This document shows, one piece after another, positions 7,905 to 16,175 of a stretch of 64,000 bases of DNA. The notes beneath the pieces were generated by a model. It was given only the letters and a program-made list of their open reading frames with translations. It ran no database searches and was not told the origin of the DNA. Source of the stretch: Bacteroidota bacterium (GTDB lineage: Bacteria > Bacteroidota > Bacteroidia > Chitinophagales > Chitinophagaceae). The stretch is from contig JAFDYD010000010.1 of assembly GCA_018267615.1 (NCBI GenBank), positions 77,400-141,399 on the forward strand. The letters are read 5' to 3'. Every line of letters starts with the position of its first letter. Position 1 is the first letter of the stretch. The translations under genes were made by a program, and so were the position numbers.

Positions 7905-9482
7905 TCAATGCGCTCCTTCCGGTGGTTTCACCATTGCGCCTTTTTTCTGCCTTACCAACAATACAAATGGAATGCACAGCGTGAATAGAATTCCGAGATA
8001 GAGAAATCCATCCATATATGAAAGTACATTGGCTTGTCTAGTTACTGTATAATCGAGCGCCTTATATGCCATGTTCAATGCGGTGGTCGCATCTTTTCCA
8101 TGTGCCATGAATCCAGCTTGTAACATGTGTACCCTGTCGTTGACCGCGGGATCATCCACTCTCAACAGGCTCACCAAGTCATTCCGATGCTCCTGGTTTC
8201 TTCGGTCAAGCATAAGCGTTATGACGGCAACGCCAAAAGAACCGCCGAGCTGGCGCATCATTCCTGTAAAGGCAGCTCCCTGGCCAATCTGTTTGCCTTT
8301 CAACGAAGACAACGACAGTGTCGTTATCGGGATAAATAATAATCCCATTCCCAAGCCTCTTACGATCAGCATCCAGAAAAATGCTTCCTTGCCGGTATCG
8401 GGCGTGAGTATGCGATAACCCCAGAAACTATAAATGCAAAACAGTGCCATGCCGATTGCAACAAGCAAAGGCTGACTAACACCTTTTTGTAGAAGCCTTC
8501 CAATGATCGGCATCATAAAGGCAGTTGTTATTGTCGCCGGTATCAACAACAGGCCCGATTGCGTGGCCGTCCACCCCAACAGCGTTTGTGTATATAGTGG
8601 AATGATAAAAGTGGAACCATATAAACCGAATCCCAACACAAAAGACAATCCTGTTCCGACACGCAGGTTTCCATTTTTCAAAACTCTTAATTCGACAATC
8701 GGATTTCGAAAACTCAGCTCGCGCCATAAAAAACAAATCAGTCCAACAAACGCAAGACCCGTAAATATTCTTATTGCTTCGTTGCTGAACCAATCATTTT
8801 CCTGGCCTTTTTCCAATACATATTGCAAAGAACCAACAGTGAGAATCAGGAATAGGATACCAGCCCAGTCAACATCATTCACATGACTTTTTTCTCCGTA
8901 TTTCGGACTTCTTACATATGTCAATGTGAGATAAGTGGCAATAATGCCCAAGGGAATATTGATATAAAAAATATAGGGCCATGAGGCGTGATCAGTGATA
9001 TATCCGCCGATAGGAGGGCCCAGCGTTGGACCGACAATTACTCCCATTCCATAAATCGCTTGCGCCATTCCTCTTTTTTCAGGAGGATAACTTTCTGTAA
9101 TAATTGTTTGCGAAGTCACAAGCAAAGCGCCTCCGCCAACTCCCTGGAAAAAACGAAATGCAACCAGTTCCCAGATTCCAGTTGCGTTGCCGCAGAGAAA
9201 AGAACAGATGGTAAAGATTACAATAGAGGCGGCAAAATAATTTCTTCGTCCAAATTGTTGCGAGAGCCAACTCGTCATCGGTACGATAATCACGTTTCCG
9301 ATGGCATATGCAGTAACAACCCATCCTACTTCTGCATACGTTGCGCCGAGGTTTCCGCTCATGTTCGGCAATGCAACATTCACGATGGTGGTATCTACAA
9401 TTTCAAGCAGCGCGCATATGATGGCAGTGATGGTAACGATTACTCTTCGGCTTCCGTATTCTACTAATGACTGTTGTTGCAT
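7905..9482 (-). CDS. DHA2-family MFS multidrug exporter (EmrB/QacA type)
   Basis: About 525 residues with 14 predicted membrane segments, as in the 14-TM drug:H+ antiporter-2 family. Signature segments are LLEIVDTTIVNVALPNM in TM1, WVVTAYAIGNVIIVPMTSWLSQQFGRR in the TM2-TM3 loop, and GPTLGPPIGGYI (motif C of exporters) in TM5. The start at 9482 (MQQQSLVEYGSRRV) was chosen because upstream codons of the open frame run into repeat sequence. EmrB-type pumps often work with an EmrA adaptor and TolC; no adaptor gene is adjacent here, so it may act alone in the inner membrane. Substrate unknown. Confidence 0.93.
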   Translation of the reverse strand: MQQQSLVEYGSRRVIVTITAIICALLEIVDTTIVNVALPNMSGNLGATYAEVGWVVTAYAIGNVIIVPMTSWLSQQFGRRNYFAASIVIFTICSFLCGNATGIWELVAFRFFQGVGGGALLVTSQTIITESYPPEKRGMAQAIYGMGVIVGPTLGPPIGGYITDHASWPYIFYINIPLGIIATYLTLTYVRSPKYGEKSHVNDVDWAGILFLILTVGSLQYVLEKGQENDWFSNEAIRIFTGLAFVGLICFLWRELSFRNPIVELRVLKNGNLRVGTGLSFVLGFGLYGSTFIIPLYTQTLLGWTATQSGLLLIPATITTAFMMPIIGRLLQKGVSQPLLVAIGMALFCIYSFWGYRILTPDTGKEAFFWMLIVRGLGMGLLFIPITTLSLSSLKGKQIGQGAAFTGMMRQLGGSFGVAVITLMLDRRNQEHRNDLVSLLRVDDPAVNDRVHMLQAGFMAHGKDATTALNMAYKALDYTVTRQANVLSYMDGFLYLGILFTLCIPFVLLVRQKKGAMVKPPEGAH

Positions 9483-9520
9483 ATGGGTAGTGTTAGTTGG
9501 TATTGATTGCTGAACATTTT

Positions 9521-9567
9521 GAAAAGAGAAATATTCAATAATCAACGCTCAACAATCAATGCTCAAG
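9521..9567. repeat. Solo arm of the 'ATTCAAT' vocabulary
   Basis: A single left-type arm (AAATATTCAATAATCAAC... CAATGCTCAAG) with no complementary partner within the next 70 bases. The nearest complement belongs to the palindrome beginning at 9641. It looks like half of an element left by deletion or by duplication of one arm. Confidence 0.65.
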
Positions 9568-9640
9568 TATGATGATAAAACGCCATAAATTAAGCATAGG
9601 AAATACACGCGCCAAATTTTTTTGTGAAGAGTTTGTGTTT

Positions 9641-9862
9641 GATGGTCTGAACTGGAATTGTCTGAACCGGGATGTGGAGGATTATTGGGATAGATGGGAT
9701 AAAAAAAATATTCAATATTCAACACTCAATAATCAATACTCAAGTCAAAAGAAATCAAACCTGAATTTCAAACTTGAACATTGAATATTGATTGTTGAAT
9801 ATTGAATATTTTCTCCCCTCCCATCTATCCCAATAATCCCACACATCCCAGTTCAGACCATC
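9641..9862. repeat. Long composite iterated-word palindrome ('GTCTGAAC' outer + 'ATTCAAT' inner)
   Basis: A roughly 220-base inverted repeat. The outer arms carry the phrase GTCTGAACTGG...GGATTATTGGGATAG and the inner arms carry the TATTCAA word series. The left arm holds an extra inserted phrase copy (GAATTGTCTGAACCGG) absent on the right. It lies between two leftward genes. Confidence 0.85.
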
Positions 9863-9892
9863 AAAAAAAAGGGGAATGTAGAAACATTCCCC
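9863..9892 (-). terminator. Leftward rho-independent terminator
   Basis: On the minus strand a perfect 9-bp stem (GGGGAATGT with ACATTCCCC) is followed by eight T. It lies 69 bases after the stop of the PepSY-like gene and ends that unit. A normal terminator thus sits right beside an iterated-word palindrome. Confidence 0.88.
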
Positions 9893-9960
9893 GTGAGTAG
9901 TGCATTTATTATATATCAATAAACAACTACCTTGCTTATTTTTTCTTGATGTGTTATCGA

Positions 9961-10479
9961 TTATTTTTTATTGAAGTCTTCGATAATACTCATTTCGCCA
10001 TCGCTTACTCTCAATGTTTTCCATGTCGATTCGTCTTGCATATGCACGAGATAAACAGTTTGGTCGTGCGCGGTTACTTCCTGTACTAACGTGATGGTAT
10101 AGTCGTAGTAAGTACTTTTCACCAATGCCCTGATATCTTGCGGTAAATTTCTCTCGCCATAATTTGCAATGGTATATTGCCAGTCACCACCGCGATTGTA
10201 AGTGACCATATGATCTTTGCCTTCTTCTTTGAATCTCACGGCATATCCATCCTTGAATGAATACCATTGTTCGTCTTCAGCGTCGGGGAATGATCTTTTG
10301 AAATCACGCATGGCTTTCGAATTGATCGACGCTGTGGGTTCAGTAAGCGCAAGAACTTTTTCCATTGATTTTGCATCTGTCAATAATGCGATTGGCATTG
10401 TAGTTTGCGCATTTGCTTTGCTTCCTGCTGCCATCACAAATACGAGCATGGCGGCAATGAAAAGATGAGTCTTTTTCAT
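9961..10479 (-). CDS. Exported PepSY-like (DUF2874/BLIP-type) protein
   Basis: 172 residues with a signal peptide (KK start, hydrophobic core, cleavage likely after ANA). The mature part has the repeated motif of PepSY-like/beta-lactamase-inhibitor-like proteins of Bacteroidetes: a helix with FKRSFPDAEDEQWYSFKDGY followed by strands YAVRFKEEGKDHMVTYNRGG, then a second helix-strand unit with VKSTYYDYTI. Such proteins are periplasmic; their ligand is generally unknown. The gene is monocistronic with its own terminator. A second member lies in the efflux operon near 30 kb. Confidence 0.8.
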   Translation of the reverse strand: MKKTHLFIAAMLVFVMAAGSKANAQTTMPIALLTDAKSMEKVLALTEPTASINSKAMRDFKRSFPDAEDEQWYSFKDGYAVRFKEEGKDHMVTYNRGGDWQYTIANYGERNLPQDIRALVKSTYYDYTITLVQEVTAHDQTVYLVHMQDESTWKTLRVSDGEMSIIEDFNKK

Positions 10480-10782
10480 TTTTTAAATTTTTAATGGTTT
10501 CGATTTTAACGTTTCCTTTTAGGTCAACAGCAATGCAGATCGTGTGTAGCAGGAATAGCAGGAATTCAATAAACAATTAAACCATAAACATGCCAACTGT
10601 GGTAGCACTGGATAGCAGGAAGTTATAAGATGACGATCTACGAAGCTGTTCGTTAATGATACATATTCTGTTCGCTTATGTAACATTTACTAAAATAATA
10701 AGACGTGGCACGAAATAAAATGTTGCACCCTGCATAATTTTTTTTCGCTATTCTAATAATTTTAACAGAAGGTGATCGTTGC
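10480..10782. other. Divergent intergenic region, no gene seen
   Basis: About 300 bases between the leftward PepSY-like gene and the rightward M16 peptidase gene. It should hold the promoters of both. I see only a short direct repeat (AGCAGGAAT twice near 10550) and no convincing coding frame, RNA gene or clear -33/-7 pair. Confidence 0.5.
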
Positions 10783-10869
10783 GAGATGACAGATGACAGT
10801 TGAGAGTTGGCGGATGATAGGCGCGCTGTGCATTTACGTCTGTCATCTCATCTCTCAACTGTCAACTCC
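10783..10869. repeat. Iterated-word palindrome, 'GATGACAG' vocabulary, in a divergent gap
   Basis: The left arm (GAGATGACAGATGACAGTTGAGAGTTGG) pairs with a right arm of the same words in complement (CTGTCATCTCATCTCTCAACTG). It lies between two divergently transcribed genes, where no terminator is needed. Confidence 0.8.
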
Positions 10870-10967
10870 AAATTCCGTAAACGGTAATAAAAATTGCCTA
10901 TTAATTACTAGGTTCGCGAGAGAATCGGTGAATACATATACTACACATTATGTTTAATCTTTTTAGC

Positions 10968-13802
10968 ATGAATAAGAAATTATCCGGAGGTTTCTTCTGC
11001 ACTTTATTTGCCTGGATATTTTTATTGAGTTTGCCTTCTGCAGCGCAAACGCCAACGGCAACGCAACCACAGCCGCAGACAACTCCACCGGCAACAGTAA
11101 AGCCTGCGCCGGTATCTGTTGTTACAAAATTTAATAGAGACAGGTATCTTATCAACTATAGAAAATTTGTATTGAATAACGGACTCACTGTTCTTGTTCA
11201 CACCGATACAAGTGCCCCGGTTGTCGCTGTGAATCTTTGGTATCATGTCGGTTCCCGAAATGAATTGCCAGGAAAAACGGGTTTCGCTCATCTGTTCGAA
11301 CATTTCTTTTTCAATGGTTCAGATAATTATCCGCATGGTTTCCGTGAAGCGATGGATGATGTGGGTGCTGCTAACCGTAACGGTACCACGAACACCGACC
11401 GCACAAATTTTTTTGAAGAAGTTCCGGTGTCTGCCCTGGAACGCACTTTATATCTTGAAGCAGATCGTATGGGATTTCTTACCATTTCCAAAGAGATGCT
11501 TGAACGTGAACGTGGTGTTGTGCAGAATGAAAAGAGACAGGGAGAGAACCGGCCCTATGGTAAAACATACAATGAAATTGTGTCAAAGATGTATCCGAAA
11601 TCTCATCCGTACTCATGGACGGTTATCGGAAGTATGGATGATTTGAATGCTGCAACGGTTGATGACGTGAAAGCATGGTATAAAAAATATTATGGTCCGA
11701 ATAATGTTGTGTTATCTCTCGCGGGTGATATCAGTTACGAAAGAGCGATGCAACTCGTAAAAAAATATTTTGATGGAATTCCCCCTGTTAATCCGATCAC
11801 ACGCACGGAAACATGGATACCTTCCCTCGATCATAATATCCGCGACGAAATGGAAGACAGAGTTCCCTCCGTATTAATTTCACGCGTGTATCATGTACCT
11901 GCATGGAAGGATAAGGAACTCGATTACCTGAATTTATTCAGTGATATCCTCTCCGGTTCAAATAGCGCGCGCCTCGATCGTAAATTGGTGTATGAAAAAA
12001 AATTAGTGAGTTCGGTTTCTGTTTATTTTGAAGCGAAAGAATTGGGCAGCCTGATGTTTATCGATGCATATCTCAACAAGGATAGTGATCCCGCTGAAGT
12101 GGAACATGAAATGGATGCAATCGTCGATGATCTTATCAGGAACGGTCCGACGCAGGAAGAAATGAGTCGCGCGAAAAGTAGGAACCGTGCGGATTTTTCG
12201 CGCAGTATTGAAAGATTAGGAGGAATGGGCGGACGTTCAGACGTACTTGCACAAAGTATGACTTATGGTGGTTCACCTGAAGCATATCTCGATAAATTGG
12301 AAAATATTGAGAAGGCGCAAATCGCAGATGTAAAAAGGGTGGCCCAAAAATGGCTGCTGCAACATCATTATACGATGGTGGTAAAACCTTACCCGGATTT
12401 AGAAGCAACAAAAAATAATCTCGACAGATCCAAACTACCACCCTTAACCGAAGCGCCGGATATCGTTTTTCCGGAACTACAAATGGATACTTTGAAAAAC
12501 GGATTGAAGGTGATGCTGCTTCAAAGAAACACAATTCCTGTAGTGAATTTTGCACTGGCCATTGATGCCGGTATTTCTTCCGATACAATTACAAAAGCAG
12601 GATTATCATCATTGGCGATCGACCTTCTCGATAAAGGCACAAAGACGCGTGATGTTTATAAAATTTCTGATCAGCTCGATTTACTCGGCGCAAAAATAGA
12701 AACGTCGAATACGCTTGATATGTCTTTTGTTCATCTCTCTGCAATAACTGATAATCTTCAACCTTCGATAAAACTTTTTGCGGATATTGTATTGAATCCT
12801 TCGTTTCCTGAACAACAATTCATCACACAAAAACAACAACATCTCGAACAGGTGCGGCAGGAAAAAGTGGAACCCAATGAAATCGCGTTCCGCGTGCTGC
12901 CGGGATTATTATATGGGGCGGAACATCCTTACGGCAGGCCACTGTCTGGCGTGGGTTTTGAAAAAACAATCGACAGCATCACGAGAAAAGATTTGATCGA
13001 CTGGCATGCAACGTGGTTTAAACCGGAAAGCGCCACGCTGATCGTCACAGGAAATATTACGATGGAAAAATTGCATCCGTTATTAGAAGATGCTTTTGGT
13101 AAATGGAAACCGGGTAAGGCGCCTGAAAAAAATGTGAGCTCGGAAATAAAAACACCGGGCCATAAAATTTATGTGATCGATAAACCAGAAGCGTTGCAAT
13201 CTACAATTGTCGCCGCGCATGTTTCGATGACGGGTGCCCAGGAAGATGAGATCGCTCTTGAAATCGACCTTACAAATTTTGGCGGCATGGCCACTTCAAG
13301 GTTGAACAGAAATCTTCGACTCGATAAACATTGGAGCTATGGTACGTCTGGCGCATTACGGACTGCAAGGGGACAGCGGCCATTCGTTGTGATTGCACCG
13401 GTGCAGACCGACAAAACAAAAGAATCGATGGTAGAGATTGCAAAAGAAATACGTGGACTCGCTGGTGAGCGCCCGCTTGCCGGTGACGAATATGCGAGCA
13501 TCATGCGCAATATGACGTTACGTCTTCCTGCGAGATTTGGTACATTAAAATCTTTGGAGAATGGCGCTATCAGAATTATCAACTACAATCTGCCTTCAGA
13601 TTATTGGTCGAATTATGCGTCGAAAGTACGTGCTCTCGAAGCGGCACAGTTGAATGAAGCCGCAAAAAAATATATTCATCCCGACGAAATTATTTGGGTG
13701 ATTGTCGGTGATCTTAGCAAGATAGAAGCGGGCATCAAAGAGCTTGGGTATGGCGACATTATTAGATTGAATGCAGATGGCGAAGTGATCGACGCGCAAT
13801 AA
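10968..13802 (+). CDS. Double-length M16 zinc metallopeptidase (pitrilysin/insulinase family)
   Basis: About 944 residues, exported: the start MNKKLSGGFF followed by a hydrophobic core and SAAQ gives a standard signal peptide, which is why 10968 is preferred to the ATG 18 bases earlier. The N-terminal half has the inverted zinc motif HLFEH near residues 108-112 and a downstream glutamate in ERGVVQNEKRQ, so it is catalytically competent. The second half (from about residue 500) repeats the fold but lacks HxxEH and is the usual non-catalytic partner domain. Together they form the clamshell of pitrilysin-like peptidases that degrade unfolded peptides in the periplasm. It is monocistronic and ends before a palindrome. 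Confidence 0.92.
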   Translation: MNKKLSGGFFCTLFAWIFLLSLPSAAQTPTATQPQPQTTPPATVKPAPVSVVTKFNRDRYLINYRKFVLNNGLTVLVHTDTSAPVVAVNLWYHVGSRNELPGKTGFAHLFEHFFFNGSDNYPHGFREAMDDVGAANRNGTTNTDRTNFFEEVPVSALERTLYLEADRMGFLTISKEMLERERGVVQNEKRQGENRPYGKTYNEIVSKMYPKSHPYSWTVIGSMDDLNAATVDDVKAWYKKYYGPNNVVLSLAGDISYERAMQLVKKYFDGIPPVNPITRTETWIPSLDHNIRDEMEDRVPSVLISRVYHVPAWKDKELDYLNLFSDILSGSNSARLDRKLVYEKKLVSSVSVYFEAKELGSLMFIDAYLNKDSDPAEVEHEMDAIVDDLIRNGPTQEEMSRAKSRNRADFSRSIERLGGMGGRSDVLAQSMTYGGSPEAYLDKLENIEKAQIADVKRVAQKWLLQHHYTMVVKPYPDLEATKNNLDRSKLPPLTEAPDIVFPELQMDTLKNGLKVMLLQRNTIPVVNFALAIDAGISSDTITKAGLSSLAIDLLDKGTKTRDVYKISDQLDLLGAKIETSNTLDMSFVHLSAITDNLQPSIKLFADIVLNPSFPEQQFITQKQQHLEQVRQEKVEPNEIAFRVLPGLLYGAEHPYGRPLSGVGFEKTIDSITRKDLIDWHATWFKPESATLIVTGNITMEKLHPLLEDAFGKWKPGKAPEKNVSSEIKTPGHKIYVIDKPEALQSTIVAAHVSMTGAQEDEIALEIDLTNFGGMATSRLNRNLRLDKHWSYGTSGALRTARGQRPFVVIAPVQTDKTKESMVEIAKEIRGLAGERPLAGDEYASIMRNMTLRLPARFGTLKSLENGAIRIINYNLPSDYWSNYASKVRALEAAQLNEAAKKYIHPDEIIWVIVGDLSKIEAGIKELGYGDIIRLNADGEVIDAQ

Positions 13803-13831
13803 ACAGGCGCATCCTGATTGCTTTGCGAAAT

Positions 13832-13892
13832 TCTTTGCGTCTCTGCGTCTTTGCGTGATATTTTCTCGCAAAGGCGCAGAGACGCAAAGAAA
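13832..13892. repeat. Iterated-word palindrome, 'TTTGCGTC' vocabulary
   Basis: The left arm CTTTGCGTCTCTGCGTC... pairs with the right arm ...GCGCAGAGACGCAAAG. It lies 29 bases after the M16 stop codon, between two rightward units. Confidence 0.85.
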
Positions 13893-13980
13893 AACCCTTC
13901 AATCAGAAATTAAGAATAAATAAGAATAGATACATTATTTTTAGTTCCGCATTTAAAAAACTTGCCATCAACCAGCATTT

Positions 13981-15228
13981 ATGAAGCGTAACTACTACAT
14001 CGTAGCACTCATCATGCTCACGTTCTTTGTCATTTCCTTTCTTACAAATATTATTGGTCCGTTAGAGCCGGATATCGCCAAGGATTTCAATCTTAGTCTG
14101 GCTCTCGTTTCACTGTTGCCATTTGCTTTTTTTATCGCATATGGAGTCATGTCAATTCCATCCGGGATGCTCATCAAAAAGTACGATGAAAAAAGAATGA
14201 TGATTGCCGGATTTACAGTTGCGTTTTTTGGTTCATTACTACTCGCTTTATTTCCAAATTATCTCACAGCCGTATTATCACTGTTTCTCATCGGATCAGG
14301 GATGGCCATGTTACAGGTTGTCATCAACCCATTATTAAGAACTTCCGGTGGTGAAGAACATTATGCATTCAATTCCGTGCTGGCGCAATTGATTTTCGGA
14401 GCAGCATCGTTTTTGAGTCCGCTTGCATATTCATATATGGTGAGACACCTGGATGATAGCGGTTCTTCTCTTTCCTCTTTTCGTTCACTCATCCCCGTGA
14501 ATCTTCCATGGATCTCACTGTATTGGTTATTCGCAGTTATCTGTTTATTGATGATCGTGATCATTTTCCTCTCGAAATTTCCGAAGGTGGAATTGAAAAA
14601 AGACGAAGAAGCGGGTCCATGGAAAACGCATGTGATGCTTTTTAAGAAAAGAGTTGTGATAGCTTTTTTTATTGGAATGATCTGTTATGTCGGTACCGAG
14701 CAGGGAATTTCATATTGGATGTCGCAGTTTCTGTCAACCTATCATGGATACGATCCGCAAACGACCGGCGCGCAGGAAGTGGCATATTTCTGGGGATTGA
14801 TGACAGCAGGTGGAGTGGTAGGCTTGTTATTACTAAAGATCATGGATAGCCGAAAAGTACTGGTCGGTTTTACAATATTAGCGTTGGTTTGCCTGACACT
14901 CGGATTATTTGGTTCCGCAAAAATTGCGCTCGTCGCTTTTCCGCTTGCGGGTTTTTTTGCGTCCGTGATGTACCCGATTGTATTTTCACTTGCGTTGAAT
15001 TCCGTGAGTGAAAATCACGGATCATTTTCGGGAATCATTGTAACGGGAATCATCGGTGGTGCAATTGTACAACTGATCATAGGCTGGCTCGGAAATCATT
15101 TTGGATTACGCGCCGGCATGACGTTTTTATATATCACGATGGGATACATTTTAAGTATCGGCATTTGGGCGCGTCCCATCATCACCAATAAAACAATTGA
15201 TCTTTTTGGCAACAGGGAAAAAGTATAA
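13981..15228 (+). CDS. FHS-family sugar:H+ symporter (MFS)
   Basis: 415 residues with 12 predicted membrane helices. The N-terminal segment FVISFLTNIIGPLEPDIAKDFNLS and the loop GMLIKKYDEKRMMIAG are typical of the fucose/glucose/galactose:proton symporter group of the major facilitator superfamily. Its stop codon is only 6 bases before the ROK kinase ATG, so the two form an uptake-and-phosphorylate operon. The sugar is probably a neutral hexose or an amino sugar; sequence alone does not decide. Confidence 0.88.
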   Translation: MKRNYYIVALIMLTFFVISFLTNIIGPLEPDIAKDFNLSLALVSLLPFAFFIAYGVMSIPSGMLIKKYDEKRMMIAGFTVAFFGSLLLALFPNYLTAVLSLFLIGSGMAMLQVVINPLLRTSGGEEHYAFNSVLAQLIFGAASFLSPLAYSYMVRHLDDSGSSLSSFRSLIPVNLPWISLYWLFAVICLLMIVIIFLSKFPKVELKKDEEAGPWKTHVMLFKKRVVIAFFIGMICYVGTEQGISYWMSQFLSTYHGYDPQTTGAQEVAYFWGLMTAGGVVGLLLLKIMDSRKVLVGFTILALVCLTLGLFGSAKIALVAFPLAGFFASVMYPIVFSLALNSVSENHGSFSGIIVTGIIGGAIVQLIIGWLGNHFGLRAGMTFLYITMGYILSIGIWARPIITNKTIDLFGNREKV

Positions 15229-15234
15229 ACAGGT

Positions 15235-16083
15235 ATGGATAAATCAAAACTAGTTGGAGTAGATCTTGGTGCGACAAATATTCGTGCGGCGCAGGTGAAT
15301 CACGATACATTTTCCAATATAAAATCGAAACGCATCAACAGTGCCGGAACGGAACCGCAGGTACTGGAAGATGTTTTTGAAGTCGTCGATGCTGTGATGG
15401 ATAAAGATGTAAAAGCAATTGGTATTGGCGTTCCCGGCGTGGTGGATATTAAGAATGGAATTGTTTATGATGTGATCTATATCCCTTCCTGGAAAAAAGT
15501 GCAACTGAAGAAAAAAATGGAGGAGCGTTATCATGTTCCTGTTTTTGTCAATAATGATGCGAATTGTTTTGCACTCGGCGAATTTTATTTTGGAAAAGGA
15601 AAAGGAGTGGAGAATATGATCGGACTTGCAATTGGAACCGGAATGGGAGCGGGACTAATCATCAATCATAAATTATATGCGGGCCCCAATTGTGCCGCCG
15701 GAGAGTTTGGTATGGTTGAATATCTTGATAAGGTGTATGAATATTATTGCAGCGGGCAATTTTTTCAAAACGTATATCAACTCGATGGCGAGAAGGTTTT
15801 TGAAAATGCAAAAAAAGGAGACAGGAGGTCTATCGAATTGTATGAAGAGATGGGAAAACATCTTGGCAATGCAATCAAGATGATCATGTACACCTACGAT
15901 CCCGATCTGATTATTCTCGGCGGCTCGGTTCGATTTGCGTACGATTTTTTTCAAAAGACGATGTGGGAGCAGATCCACACCTGTGCGTTCACGCAGTCTG
16001 TCGCAAATCTCCAGATCAAAATTTCGGAATTAGAAAACAGCGCGATACTGGGAGCGGCTGCGCTGTATTATGACGCGCAGTGA
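15235..16083 (+). CDS. ROK-family sugar kinase
   Basis: 282 residues of the ROK kinase family, phosphorylating a sugar from ATP in the cytoplasm. The phosphate-binding loop is GVDLGATNIRAAQV at residues 8-21. The catalytic aspartate is in VNNDANCFALGE near residue 105, and AIGTGMGAG is the second phosphate loop. The ROK signature region CAAGEFGMVEYLD is present, but the zinc-binding CxCGxxGC motif of many ROK glucokinases is replaced by YEYYCSGQFF, so the structural zinc is probably lost. It follows the sugar symporter by 6 bases, which suggests it traps the imported sugar. Glucokinase is the simplest guess. Confidence 0.9.
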   Translation: MDKSKLVGVDLGATNIRAAQVNHDTFSNIKSKRINSAGTEPQVLEDVFEVVDAVMDKDVKAIGIGVPGVVDIKNGIVYDVIYIPSWKKVQLKKKMEERYHVPVFVNNDANCFALGEFYFGKGKGVENMIGLAIGTGMGAGLIINHKLYAGPNCAAGEFGMVEYLDKVYEYYCSGQFFQNVYQLDGEKVFENAKKGDRRSIELYEEMGKHLGNAIKMIMYTYDPDLIILGGSVRFAYDFFQKTMWEQIHTCAFTQSVANLQIKISELENSAILGAAALYYDAQ

Positions 16084-16098
16084 AGTTGATTTAGCTGC

Positions 16099-16160
16099 CT
16101 TTGCGGTTTTGCGCCTTTGCGTGATTTTTTTTTTTCACGCAAAGACGCAAAACCGCAAAG
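16099..16160. repeat. Iterated-word palindrome, 'TTTGCG' vocabulary, between converging genes
   Basis: Arms CTTTGCGGTTTTGCGCC... and ...GACGCAAAACCGCAAAG pair with about one mismatch around a run of T. Its position between the converging ROK and DUF3857 genes suits a two-way terminator. Confidence 0.87.
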
Positions 16161-16175
16161 AGCAACTTAGTTAGC

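Noticed and set aside
8071..9513. Several rightward open frames opposite the MFS gene
   Set aside because: They are shadows of a clear 525-residue leftward transporter gene and show no family features.
9569..9784. Rightward 71-residue open frame between two leftward genes
   Set aside because: It lies almost wholly inside the long composite palindrome; the tail is just translated repeat words.
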